Part shown: one piece after another, positions 7,658-14,621 of the stretch
Layout of the letters: every line of letters begins with the position of its first letter
How positions within the stretch are numbered: the first letter of the stretch is position 1
NCBI GenBank assembly: GCA_024224995.1
Contig: JAAENB010001107.1
Coordinates: 1 to 20,731 of the forward strand
DNA from: a bacterium
GTDB taxonomy: Bacteria > Spirochaetota > UBA4802 > UBA5550
Direction: 5' to 3'
DNA length: 20,731 nt
Notes under the pieces: generated by a model
What the model was told of the DNA's origin: nothing
Databases searched by the model: none
The model's input: only the letters and a program-made list of their open reading frames with translations
Translations under genes and position numbers: made by a program

Positions 7658-9031
7658 ATGAAATTAAGGGCAATCAAAACAGAAATTGTACTGATAATTA
7701 TTTCTATTATATTAATTATCGGGATGTTTGTATTAAATGATACCATCAAAGATATCCGCCTGGATGAATTAAAGATCGTTTTGCAGCAAACGAATAGTGT
7801 GAGTAGTTCCCTGGATCATATTAGCCTGGTTATGAATTACCGGAATCATAAAAAGAGTTATCGAAAAAAAATCTCCCCGGCTAAGGCGGATATGATTGAA
7901 ATTCGGGTGAATTCAATTCTCTTGTCCGGAGACATAAAGGAAGATGTTCTTCTTGAAAAAGAAGGGTATTTTAAAAAGCCGGTGCTCATTTTAATGAATT
8001 TTATTCGCAGGATCGCGGGTAAAAGACCAATAGAAAATGTTTTACAAAAGCGGTCCTCCGTAGCCCTGGATATCGCCTATTATTATGAACGGAATAAGTT
8101 ATACGGGAAGGCAATAACTTTATATCAACAAATATTGAATGAAGGGAAGTTCCACAGGGCTCAGCTCGCTGGTATTATGCTTCACCAGGGATATTGTCAT
8201 TCCATTGTGGGAAATTATCAACAAGCTATACAAAAGTATATGCTTGTCATAAAGAATTACGGGGATGAAAAACCATCAATAACTGCGGCAATATTACTGC
8301 GATACCTGGAGGGGTTTACCAGTGAGATCAAAAGGATAATAAAAAAAGAAGACTCCGTGAAAAAGGGGAAACAATTGTATCGTCTTATCGCCTACCGGGA
8401 GGCTCTAAAGGTCTTTTTACGGGTTGAAAAAGACGCGAAAAGTAAAGAAAAGGCCGAGATCAATTATTATAAAGGCAGATGCTACGAGGAGCTTTCAGAC
8501 AGAAATAAAGCTCTGCAAGTCTACCAGGAGACCATTATTTCGGATCCAAAATCGGAGTACGCGAAATATTCCAACCGAAGAGTCTACCTGTCAGGGGTCA
8601 GGGCCCATAATGGAGCGGTGTTAAAAGAGCTTGCGTTCAAGAATAATCTCCTGCTTAAAGATGAAGCCTTAATAGAAATGAGAGCTGAAGAAAAGCGCAT
8701 TGCCGAAAAAGCCCCTCCTGCGCCGGTAAAAAATGATTCTTTTAATGAAGCTCTGGCGGAGATTGAAAAGGAAACTCCGGTCTTTAGCAGGGATGAAATT
8801 AAAACAATTGAAAAGATCATACAAAAGGTCAATAAGGAGGTCGAAAAGAGCTCGCGTACGGCTCCGGTTATCAAAAAAAATCTGAAGTATAAGATATTTA
8901 CCACGGACGGTAGTTCTTTTATTGGGACAATTACCGGGGAACGGGCAGGGGCAATATTGTTTAAAACCAACCTGGGAAATACAATTACCATTGAAAAAAA
9001 ATATATCAAAAGCCGTGTTGTAATACCGTAG
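7658..9031 (+). CDS. Membrane-anchored TPR protein with C-terminal beta module
   Basis: No enzymatic domain is recognised. One N-terminal membrane helix (about 8-27) anchors a 430-residue domain, probably periplasmic. TPR-like helical repeats are visible at about 135-168, 170-205 and 264-300 (YYKGRCYEELSDRNKALQVY is typical). A basic/acidic stretch (330-405) leads to a terminal segment (410-457) with the pattern DG--FIG----ILF---G---I---IKS. That pattern recurs at the N-termini of the two exported proteins encoded convergently next door. The ATG at 7658 has AAGGA 11 bases upstream; a TTG at 7634, immediately after the phosphatase stop, is less likely. Likely a scaffold, cotranscribed with the HAMP phosphatase; that role is inference. 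Confidence 0.75.
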   Translation: MKLRAIKTEIVLIIISIILIIGMFVLNDTIKDIRLDELKIVLQQTNSVSSSLDHISLVMNYRNHKKSYRKKISPAKADMIEIRVNSILLSGDIKEDVLLEKEGYFKKPVLILMNFIRRIAGKRPIENVLQKRSSVALDIAYYYERNKLYGKAITLYQQILNEGKFHRAQLAGIMLHQGYCHSIVGNYQQAIQKYMLVIKNYGDEKPSITAAILLRYLEGFTSEIKRIIKKEDSVKKGKQLYRLIAYREALKVFLRVEKDAKSKEKAEINYYKGRCYEELSDRNKALQVYQETIISDPKSEYAKYSNRRVYLSGVRAHNGAVLKELAFKNNLLLKDEALIEMRAEEKRIAEKAPPAPVKNDSFNEALAEIEKETPVFSRDEIKTIEKIIQKVNKEVEKSSRTAPVIKKNLKYKIFTTDGSSFIGTITGERAGAILFKTNLGNTITIEKKYIKSRVVIP

Positions 9032-9074
9032 TGCGGCTTTGCCGCAGGTTCGAGGTTCCAGGTTCCAGGTTCGA
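9032..9074. repeat. Small hairpin plus four tandem heptamers
   Basis: TGCGGC-TTT-GCCGCA (9032-9046) is a perfect hairpin starting right after the TPR stop codon. It is followed by four tandem heptamers at 9047-9074 reading GGTTCGA, GGTTCCA, GGTTCCA, GGTTCGA. There is no T-run on either strand, so it is not an obvious terminator. It fills the gap between the convergent TPR gene and barrel gene. A related TGCGGC...TGCCGCAGGTT arrangement occurs at 10956-10988. Confidence 0.7.
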
Positions 9075-9093
9075 AGTTTAAGAAATTTAACTA

Positions 9094-9993
9094 TTACCAC
9101 AGGCTATAAGAGATACCGCCAAAAGCTCCGAAGCCGTGAAAGGCTTCGGTTGTGTCATAGATATACAAATACCGGCCTTGAATAAACGCGGAAATATCGC
9201 CAAAAGAATACTCATATCCCAGGGCTGAATAGAGGGTGAAGCTGTTATTCCGGACAGTTGTTGTCCCGGTTCCGCTTGTATCGGTATTTTTAACCGCCAG
9301 GAACGATGCTCCCGGAAGCAGGGAAACCGTAATATTTCCCCAGCCGTATTTTATAAAAGGAATTAACCATATTGGTCCTGCTGAACAGGTAAAACCGGAC
9401 AATTTAGCCGGATCATTTGATATATAGAGATATCCTCCCTCAAGGTGAAAACCGGGCATATAAAAGTGTCTTTTTAAGCCGAAAAGTCCGTCCAATCCCT
9501 GCTCATAAGAGATTAGCGTGCTGAATCCGCCACTGGGAAAGGTATCCCTGTAAGAGCCTGTTACCATAAGATACCCGCCCATTAGAGATATCCGTCCGCC
9601 GGTCCAGGGAGGAGCCTCTTTTTCGGGCTCATTTTTTTCGGGCTCCTCTTTCTTGACTTTTTTTTCTTCTTCCTTCTTCTTAGCTTCCTGCCCTGCAAGA
9701 ACATGCTTTTTTATCACTTTTTCATCAACCGTTCTTCCAAGTTCTTTATTTATTTTAATATCTTCTTTATAGTCCTTTGTTATATATGTTTTTTTAATAA
9801 GGCTTTTTTTGACCTTAAAAACCCCAAAAAAATTGTTAAAAATGACCTCATCTTTTGTTGTTTTGATGGTTTTTCCAATCAGGACAGTCCCGTCTTTCAG
9901 GGTAATGGTATCGGCAGAAGCATTCTTATCAAAAAGAATAAGAACTGAAAGCAATATGGCGATACAAAATATATATGTTGTTTTTGTATTCAT
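9094..9993 (-). CDS. Exported beta-barrel-like protein, paralog A
   Basis: A 299-residue exported protein of unknown function. Signal peptide 1-27 (cleavage near ASA-DTITL). The beta-rich module at 28-75 reads DG--LIGK------IF--FFGVF, also seen in the TPR protein. A Lys/Glu-rich linker (about 100-128, repeated EPEK units) leads to a C-terminal domain with alternating aromatic/glycine strands ending in YSLW. A terminal aromatic residue is typical of outer-membrane barrels folded by BamA. It is a tandem paralog of the next gene upstream, near-identical in strands and divergent in loops. No clear Shine-Dalgarno site precedes the ATG. It could be a surface adhesin, porin-like protein or structural protein; nothing distinguishes these. 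Confidence 0.75.
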   Translation of the reverse strand: MNTKTTYIFCIAILLSVLILFDKNASADTITLKDGTVLIGKTIKTTKDEVIFNNFFGVFKVKKSLIKKTYITKDYKEDIKINKELGRTVDEKVIKKHVLAGQEAKKKEEEKKVKKEEPEKNEPEKEAPPWTGGRISLMGGYLMVTGSYRDTFPSGGFSTLISYEQGLDGLFGLKRHFYMPGFHLEGGYLYISNDPAKLSGFTCSAGPIWLIPFIKYGWGNITVSLLPGASFLAVKNTDTSGTGTTTVRNNSFTLYSALGYEYSFGDISAFIQGRYLYIYDTTEAFHGFGAFGGISYSLW

Positions 9994-10017
9994 ATTAAAA
10001 ATAGTAGCATAATAAGA

Positions 10018-11034
10018 TCCTGGTGTCTACAATAATTTCGTGCTACCACAGGGAATATGAGGCTCCGGCAAAAACACCTAAGTCGTGAGTGGCTCCTGAT
10101 TCACTATTCATATACAAATACCTGCCTTGAATAAACATGGCAAAATCGCCAAAAGAATACTCATATCCCAGGGTTGTATAGAGGGAAAAGCTGGTTGCCC
10201 AGGTGCTTGTTCCATCGAACTCGTCTGTAGTCTTCAGGAACGATGCTCCCGGAAGCAGGGAAACCGCAATATTTCCCCATGCGTCGTTAATAAAGGGGAT
10301 TAACCATAGTGGCCCTGCGGAACAGGTAAAACCGTAAATACTTTCCTGGTCGCCTGGGAAATTGATATACCCTCCCTCAAGGTGAAAACCGGGCATATAA
10401 AAATGTCTCTTTAAGCCGAAAAGTCCGTCCGGACCCTGGTCATAGGAGATTAAAGCGCTGAATCCGTTCGCTGCTGTGCTCCCATCGGAAGTGGTTGCTG
10501 TTCTGAGATATCCGCCCATTAGAGAGATCCGCCCGCCGGTCCAGGCACCGCTCTCTTTTTCCGGCTCCTCTTTCGTTGCTTTTTCTTTCTCCCTCTCGTT
10601 TTTTTCTTCTTCTTTTTTTTGGCCTTCCAGGCCTGCAAGAACCTGCTTCTTTATTTCTTTTTCATCAATTGTCTGCCCCAGTTCTTTACCTATTCTAATA
10701 TCTTCCTTATAATTCTTTGTAATATATAGTTTTTTAATATGGCTTTTTTTGATAGTAAAAACCCCAAAAAAATTCTTAAAAATAAGCTCATCTTTTGTTG
10801 TTTTGGTTACTTTTCCAATTAAGTAAGTCCCGTCTTTCAGGGTAATGGTATCGGCAGCGGCGTTTTGATTAAAAAGAATAAGAATTGAAAGTATTGCTGC
10901 AAAAAAGATATATATTGTTTTTGTAGTCATGTTCATTGTTCAGCCACTCCTGTAATGCGGCTGCAGCAAATTTTAGTGCCGCAGGTTGAAAGGCTACTCT
11001 AGCATTTTTGTGCTCCTGGTGTCCACAATAATTT
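10018..11034. repeat. Tandem duplication unit flanks
   Basis: The 21-base sequence at 10018-10038 (TCCTGGTGTCTACAATAATTT) recurs at 11014-11034 with a single difference, 996 bases away. Each copy lies upstream of one of the two paralogous barrel genes. With the coding similarity this marks a tandem duplication of about one kilobase that carried the promoter-side flank along. Only the flanking repeats are cited; the interior contains the second paralog. Confidence 0.7.
10043..10936 (-). CDS. Exported beta-barrel-like protein, paralog B
   Basis: A 297-residue paralog of the downstream gene with the same order: signal peptide (1-28, cleavage near AAA-DTITL), beta module (29-76), Lys/Glu linker (about 103-129) and a C-terminal barrel-like domain ending YSLW. 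By eye roughly two thirds of residues match. Blocks such as KRHFYMPGFHLEGGY and SLLPGASFL are identical, while the intervening segments share almost nothing. The ATG at 10936 has AGGAG upstream. The transcript leader contains a TGCGGC/GCCGCA hairpin. The two genes are 49 bases apart and probably cotranscribed, though each keeps a similar upstream flank. Function unknown. Confidence 0.75.
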   Translation of the reverse strand: MNMTTKTIYIFFAAILSILILFNQNAAADTITLKDGTYLIGKVTKTTKDELIFKNFFGVFTIKKSHIKKLYITKNYKEDIRIGKELGQTIDEKEIKKQVLAGLEGQKKEEEKNEREKEKATKEEPEKESGAWTGGRISLMGGYLRTATTSDGSTAANGFSALISYDQGPDGLFGLKRHFYMPGFHLEGGYINFPGDQESIYGFTCSAGPLWLIPFINDAWGNIAVSLLPGASFLKTTDEFDGTSTWATSFSLYTTLGYEYSFGDFAMFIQGRYLYMNSESGATHDLGVFAGASYSLW

Positions 11035-11151
11035 TCTGATTTCTGAGGATCTGTTGGCAATGACTTTAGACGCGTCCCAGTCCCCGGAAAAAACGGAAGA
11101 TATTGCCAAAAAGAACTTGTTTTTTTGCTAATTTCTACTTAGTCTATTTAT

Positions 11152-13077
11152 ATGATCCGGAAGGCGCAATATATGGCAATTATTCTCTTGCTGATTTTTT
11201 CCTCAGCCTCTATTCACGCACGTTCCCGTCCCGTTCAAATCGGTGTTTACGATAACGCGCCAATGGTGTTCCGGGATAAAGACGGAAAAATTTCCGGATA
11301 CTCAGTGGAGATCCTGGAATATATTGCGGGAAAGGAAAATTGGGATCTTGAATATGTCTTTTGTGATTGGCCTGTATGCCTTGATATGCTTGAAAAGGGC
11401 CAAACCGATATGCAGGTCTATATTGCTTACTCAAAAGAAAGAGCCCTGAAATATGATTTTACACAGGAAACCTTAATTGGGAATTGGGGAGTTGTATATA
11501 CATGGAAAGGAAGCGGAATAGAAACAATTCTCGACCTGGTAGGAAAGAAAGCAGCAATCCTGAGTAAAGCGATTCATGCTCATGCGTTTAAGGAACTCGT
11601 TGATAGTTTTAATATCCGGGTAAGCATTATCGAAGTCGCGGATCACCATTCCGGCTTGAAACTGGTCCATGAAAAAAAAGCCGACGCGGTAATTGTGAAC
11701 AGAATATTTGGTCTGTACGCAGCTAAAAATTATACTGTTGAAAAAACACATATCATTTTTGATCCAATTGAGATCCGCTACGCTCTTCCAAAAGATAAAA
11801 ATCGCGATCTTGCCCCGGCCATTGATAAACATCTCAGGCTGTTAAAGGCCGACAAAAAATCATTGTTTTATACCGCCTTTGATAAATCCTTTGGTTTTGA
11901 AAAACTCTTTATTCCCCAATGGATAAAGTGGCTTATTGCCGCTGCCGCAGGAGCGGTATGCCTGCTTCTGATAATAGTTTTTTTTTTCAGGAGGCAAACC
12001 AGGAAAAGTAAAAGCCTCTTAACGGTTGAAACACAAGAGCGGAAGGAAGCGGAAAATTCCTTGAGGATGAGCGAGGACCGGTTTAAGGCGATTACTACAA
12101 CTGCCATTGATTCGGTTTTTTGTAAAGATAAAAGCCGTCGTTATACCTTCGTTAATTCTTCCATGGCCGAGTTATTCGGCTGCGCAGAGGAAGATTTGAT
12201 CGGGAAGACTCCTGAAGAATTATTTGACCCTGATGCCGCGGCTCTCATAAAAGATGTCGACGATAGGACATTTGCCGGGGAAGAGGTTAGCGAAATCAAA
12301 TCATTACGCATAAACGGAAAAGAGTATACTTTTTTCACCATACAGGTTCCATTGGAAATACAAGACGGTACCGTTCTCAGTATTTCGGGCATCGTCAGGA
12401 ATATTACGGATCTTATTAATACGCAGCGTGAACTCAAGGACGCCCTGGGAGAAAAAGAAGTACTCTTGCGTGAGCTCTATCATCGGACAAAAAATAATAT
12501 GCAGATTATCAGTTCAATGCTCTTTCTCCAGTTCCAGGATATTGATGATGATAAAATCACGCAGATGCTGAGTGAAACGCAAAACAGGATCCAGGCAATG
12601 GGATTGGTTCATCAGAAATTGTATCGATCGAAAGATCTCTCAAAGATAAATTTGAAAGAGTACATTCTTGAACTGACCCAATACGTGATGGAGGGTTTTG
12701 GTGTACCGGCAGAGAGTGTTATCCTGACATATGACATCGCAAATATATTTTTGGTAATTGATACCGCTCTTGCCTTTGGCCTGGTTTTAAATGAACTAAT
12801 TACAAATTCTTTTAAACATGCTTTTCCGGACGAAAGAAAAAGAGAGATTCATATCTTTCTGGCTAAAACAGGAACGGATGAAGTTGAATTTAATTTTTCC
12901 GACAATGGGGTTGGGTTTCCCGATGGCTTCGACTATAAAAACAATAATTCTTTTGGGTTTCAAATTATTCATACAATTGTTGAAAAACAACTTCGTGGTG
13001 AAGTCAGCTTCGAAATCAGTGAAGGAGTTCAATGCCGGATTCGATTCAAGGATTCCGGGTACAAACCGAGAGTCTAA
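11152..13077 (+). CDS. Hybrid sensor kinase: SBP_bac_3, PAS and HisKA_2
   Basis: Sensor kinase with an extracellular solute-binding domain (about 26-248). The opening VQIGVYDNAPMVF is typical of family 3 amino-acid-binding proteins that sense rather than transport. A membrane helix follows (258-279), then a PAS domain (about 305-425) and a HisKA_2 phosphoacceptor domain with YHRTKNNMQ (His444). The HATPase domain has NELITNS (Asn547, Asn552), DNGVG (584-588) and a degenerate G2 box (SFGFQIIH). HisKA_2 kinases usually signal to stand-alone receivers; none is adjacent. An ATG at 11173, preceded by GGAAGG, is an alternative start, but 11152 gives a better signal peptide n-region (MIRK). The stop lies two bases before the likely start of the peptidase gene. 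Confidence 0.92.
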   Translation: MIRKAQYMAIILLLIFSSASIHARSRPVQIGVYDNAPMVFRDKDGKISGYSVEILEYIAGKENWDLEYVFCDWPVCLDMLEKGQTDMQVYIAYSKERALKYDFTQETLIGNWGVVYTWKGSGIETILDLVGKKAAILSKAIHAHAFKELVDSFNIRVSIIEVADHHSGLKLVHEKKADAVIVNRIFGLYAAKNYTVEKTHIIFDPIEIRYALPKDKNRDLAPAIDKHLRLLKADKKSLFYTAFDKSFGFEKLFIPQWIKWLIAAAAGAVCLLLIIVFFFRRQTRKSKSLLTVETQERKEAENSLRMSEDRFKAITTTAIDSVFCKDKSRRYTFVNSSMAELFGCAEEDLIGKTPEELFDPDAAALIKDVDDRTFAGEEVSEIKSLRINGKEYTFFTIQVPLEIQDGTVLSISGIVRNITDLINTQRELKDALGEKEVLLRELYHRTKNNMQIISSMLFLQFQDIDDDKITQMLSETQNRIQAMGLVHQKLYRSKDLSKINLKEYILELTQYVMEGFGVPAESVILTYDIANIFLVIDTALAFGLVLNELITNSFKHAFPDERKREIHIFLAKTGTDEVEFNFSDNGVGFPDGFDYKNNNSFGFQIIHTIVEKQLRGEVSFEISEGVQCRIRFKDSGYKPRV

Positions 13078-13079
13078 AA

Positions 13080-13961
13080 ATGGCAATAACAAAAAACGTG
13101 AAGCACAGAGTGCTTCTTGGTATCATAATCGCATTTTTTTTAATACCTGCCGGTATGTATCCTCAATCCGGAGGATTTACCGACGCGGACTATACCCGGC
13201 ATTTACGGGGGCTGAAAAAACGTATCCCCGGCGACTCGTTTTCCGTTGTTTTGCAAAAACCTTTTTTTGTCATTGGGAACATGCCGCGTAAGGTTCTTGA
13301 GGACCGCTGGGCAAAGGGAACAATCGCCTGGGCTGTGGAAAAATTAAAAGAGCGGTACTTTAAAAAAGATCCGAACAAAATTCTTGATATCTGGCTCTTT
13401 AAAGATAATCACAGCTATAGAAGATACGCGAAACTTCTCTGGAATTCGGAACCGTCAACTCACTTTGGGTATTATTCCCGGCATCACGGGGTTCTGGTAA
13501 TGAATATCGCCACTGGCGGGGGAACCCTGGTGCATGAGATTGTTCATCCCTTTATGGAATCTAATTTTGAGGATTGTCCCGATTGGTTCAATGAAGGAAT
13601 GGGCTCGCTGTACGAACAATCCTTTTCCCTCGATGGGAAAATTATCGGTCTTACGAACTGGCGTCTTGCCGGACTGCAGCAGTCGATCCGGTACAAAAGG
13701 CTGCCTTCGTTTAAAACGCTCTTATCGTCAAAAGAGTTTTATTCTCTTGACTATGGGTATGCCCAGGCACGGTACCTCTGTTATTACCTGCAAAACCGCG
13801 GGCTCCTTGAAAAATTTTATCAATCCTTTACCGCTAACGTAAAAAAAGATCCTACGGGGTATAAAACCCTGAAAAAGGTTCTTGGCGTAAGGGATATGAA
13901 CCTTTTTCAAAAGAAGTGGGAAGCCTGGGTTATGAAATTAAAGTTTCCGCAGTCAATATAA
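13080..13961 (+). CDS. Secreted HEXXH (gluzincin-like) metallopeptidase
   Basis: Predicted zinc peptidase acting in the periplasm or outside the cell. Signal peptide about 1-30 (KNVKHRVLLGIIIAFFLIP). The zinc site is HEIVH (His152, Glu153, His156), with a downstream glutamate in WFNEGMGSLYE (Glu172). That arrangement, HEXXH plus P-WFNEG, matches the peptidase MA-like / DUF1570 type. At 293 residues it has only the catalytic domain and a short C-terminal helical part (YGYAQARYLCYYL). Two starts compete: ATG at 13080, two bases after the kinase stop, gives a classic signal peptide. ATG at 13032, inside the kinase gene, has a good GAAGGAG site but adds 16 residues. Either way translation is coupled to the kinase. 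Substrate unknown. Confidence 0.82.
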   Translation: MAITKNVKHRVLLGIIIAFFLIPAGMYPQSGGFTDADYTRHLRGLKKRIPGDSFSVVLQKPFFVIGNMPRKVLEDRWAKGTIAWAVEKLKERYFKKDPNKILDIWLFKDNHSYRRYAKLLWNSEPSTHFGYYSRHHGVLVMNIATGGGTLVHEIVHPFMESNFEDCPDWFNEGMGSLYEQSFSLDGKIIGLTNWRLAGLQQSIRYKRLPSFKTLLSSKEFYSLDYGYAQARYLCYYLQNRGLLEKFYQSFTANVKKDPTGYKTLKKVLGVRDMNLFQKKWEAWVMKLKFPQSI

Positions 13962-13964
13962 CCC

Positions 13965-13994
13965 CTCTTTGTAAACCAAAGAGCAAGGTTTTTT
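13965..13994 (+). terminator. Probable intrinsic terminator after the peptidase
   Basis: CTCTTTG (13965-13971) pairs with CAAAGAG (13977-13983) around a TAAAC loop. After a five-base gap come six T residues (13989-13994). The gap weakens it, but it lies right after the peptidase stop and before the convergent acetyltransferase gene. Confidence 0.45.
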
Positions 13995-14005
13995 CCGGGA
14001 GAAGT

Positions 14006-14593
14006 TCAAAGGATGTACCGAACAAGATAGGCTCCGCCTTCCTGCGGTATCAGCTCGTGGGGTTTTACCGCAACAGTATCCACTGTTTTAAATCCGAACT
14101 TTTTGTATACGGAAAGAGCCCTTTCATTATGGGCCATTACAATGAGGCTCAGGGAATTATAGCCTTCGTCCCGGGCACGGTCTCGCGCGCTGGAGAGCAG
14201 GGCGGTCCCAATACCACGGCCCCGGTACTGTTCATCCACACAAAGGGCGTCAATGTAGAGACTTCCGGGAACGGTTTTTGTAAAAACTTCCATAATATGA
14301 TCAAGCCGTTCCTGAGGAACAAGGGAACGCGTCTCTTCATCGAGCCCCTTGAATTCCGAAGAATAAGCAAAAATCATTCCCGCAATAGTACCGTTTGACC
14401 TGGCAACAACGGCGTTCCGGTAGGTATGGTGATTTTTGTCTTCGGCAAGAGAAAAAGCAACAAGCTGCACCGGCGTGAGTCCCGGTACCAGGTCGTGGAA
14501 CATGAATTCAACAAGCCCGTATGAGGCAATATTTATGAGCTCGGCAATACGGGGGCTCTCTTCTTTTTGCGCGGGTTCGCAGGTGATGTACAT
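14006..14593 (-). CDS. GNAT-family N-acetyltransferase
   Basis: Cytosolic acetyl-CoA-dependent transferase of 195 residues. The acetyl-CoA site is LCVDEQYRGRGIGTALL (117-133, loop Arg124-Gly129). Motif B follows as NERALSVYKKFGF (156-168), the hallmark of GNAT enzymes acting on small molecules or protein N-termini. The N-terminal 100 residues carry the variable substrate side. AGGAGA lies before the ATG. It is codirectional with the MASE2 phosphatase upstream, 28 bases away, and may share its transcript. Base composition is a little richer in G+C than the AT-rich signalling genes. The acceptor substrate cannot be read from sequence. Confidence 0.9.
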   Translation of the reverse strand: MYITCEPAQKEESPRIAELINIASYGLVEFMFHDLVPGLTPVQLVAFSLAEDKNHHTYRNAVVARSNGTIAGMIFAYSSEFKGLDEETRSLVPQERLDHIMEVFTKTVPGSLYIDALCVDEQYRGRGIGTALLSSARDRARDEGYNSLSLIVMAHNERALSVYKKFGFKTVDTVAVKPHELIPQEGGAYLVRYIL

Positions 14594-14621
14594 GGTCCTT
14601 CTCCTGAGATGTTTTTGATTT

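Noticed and set aside
9047..9074. CRISPR-like repeats
   Set aside because: The four heptamers are directly tandem with no spacers and far too short for CRISPR repeats.
8584..9100. Minus-strand open frames of about 140 codons opposite the TPR gene
   Set aside because: They lie antisense to the well-supported TPR coding frame and have no domain or ribosome binding site.
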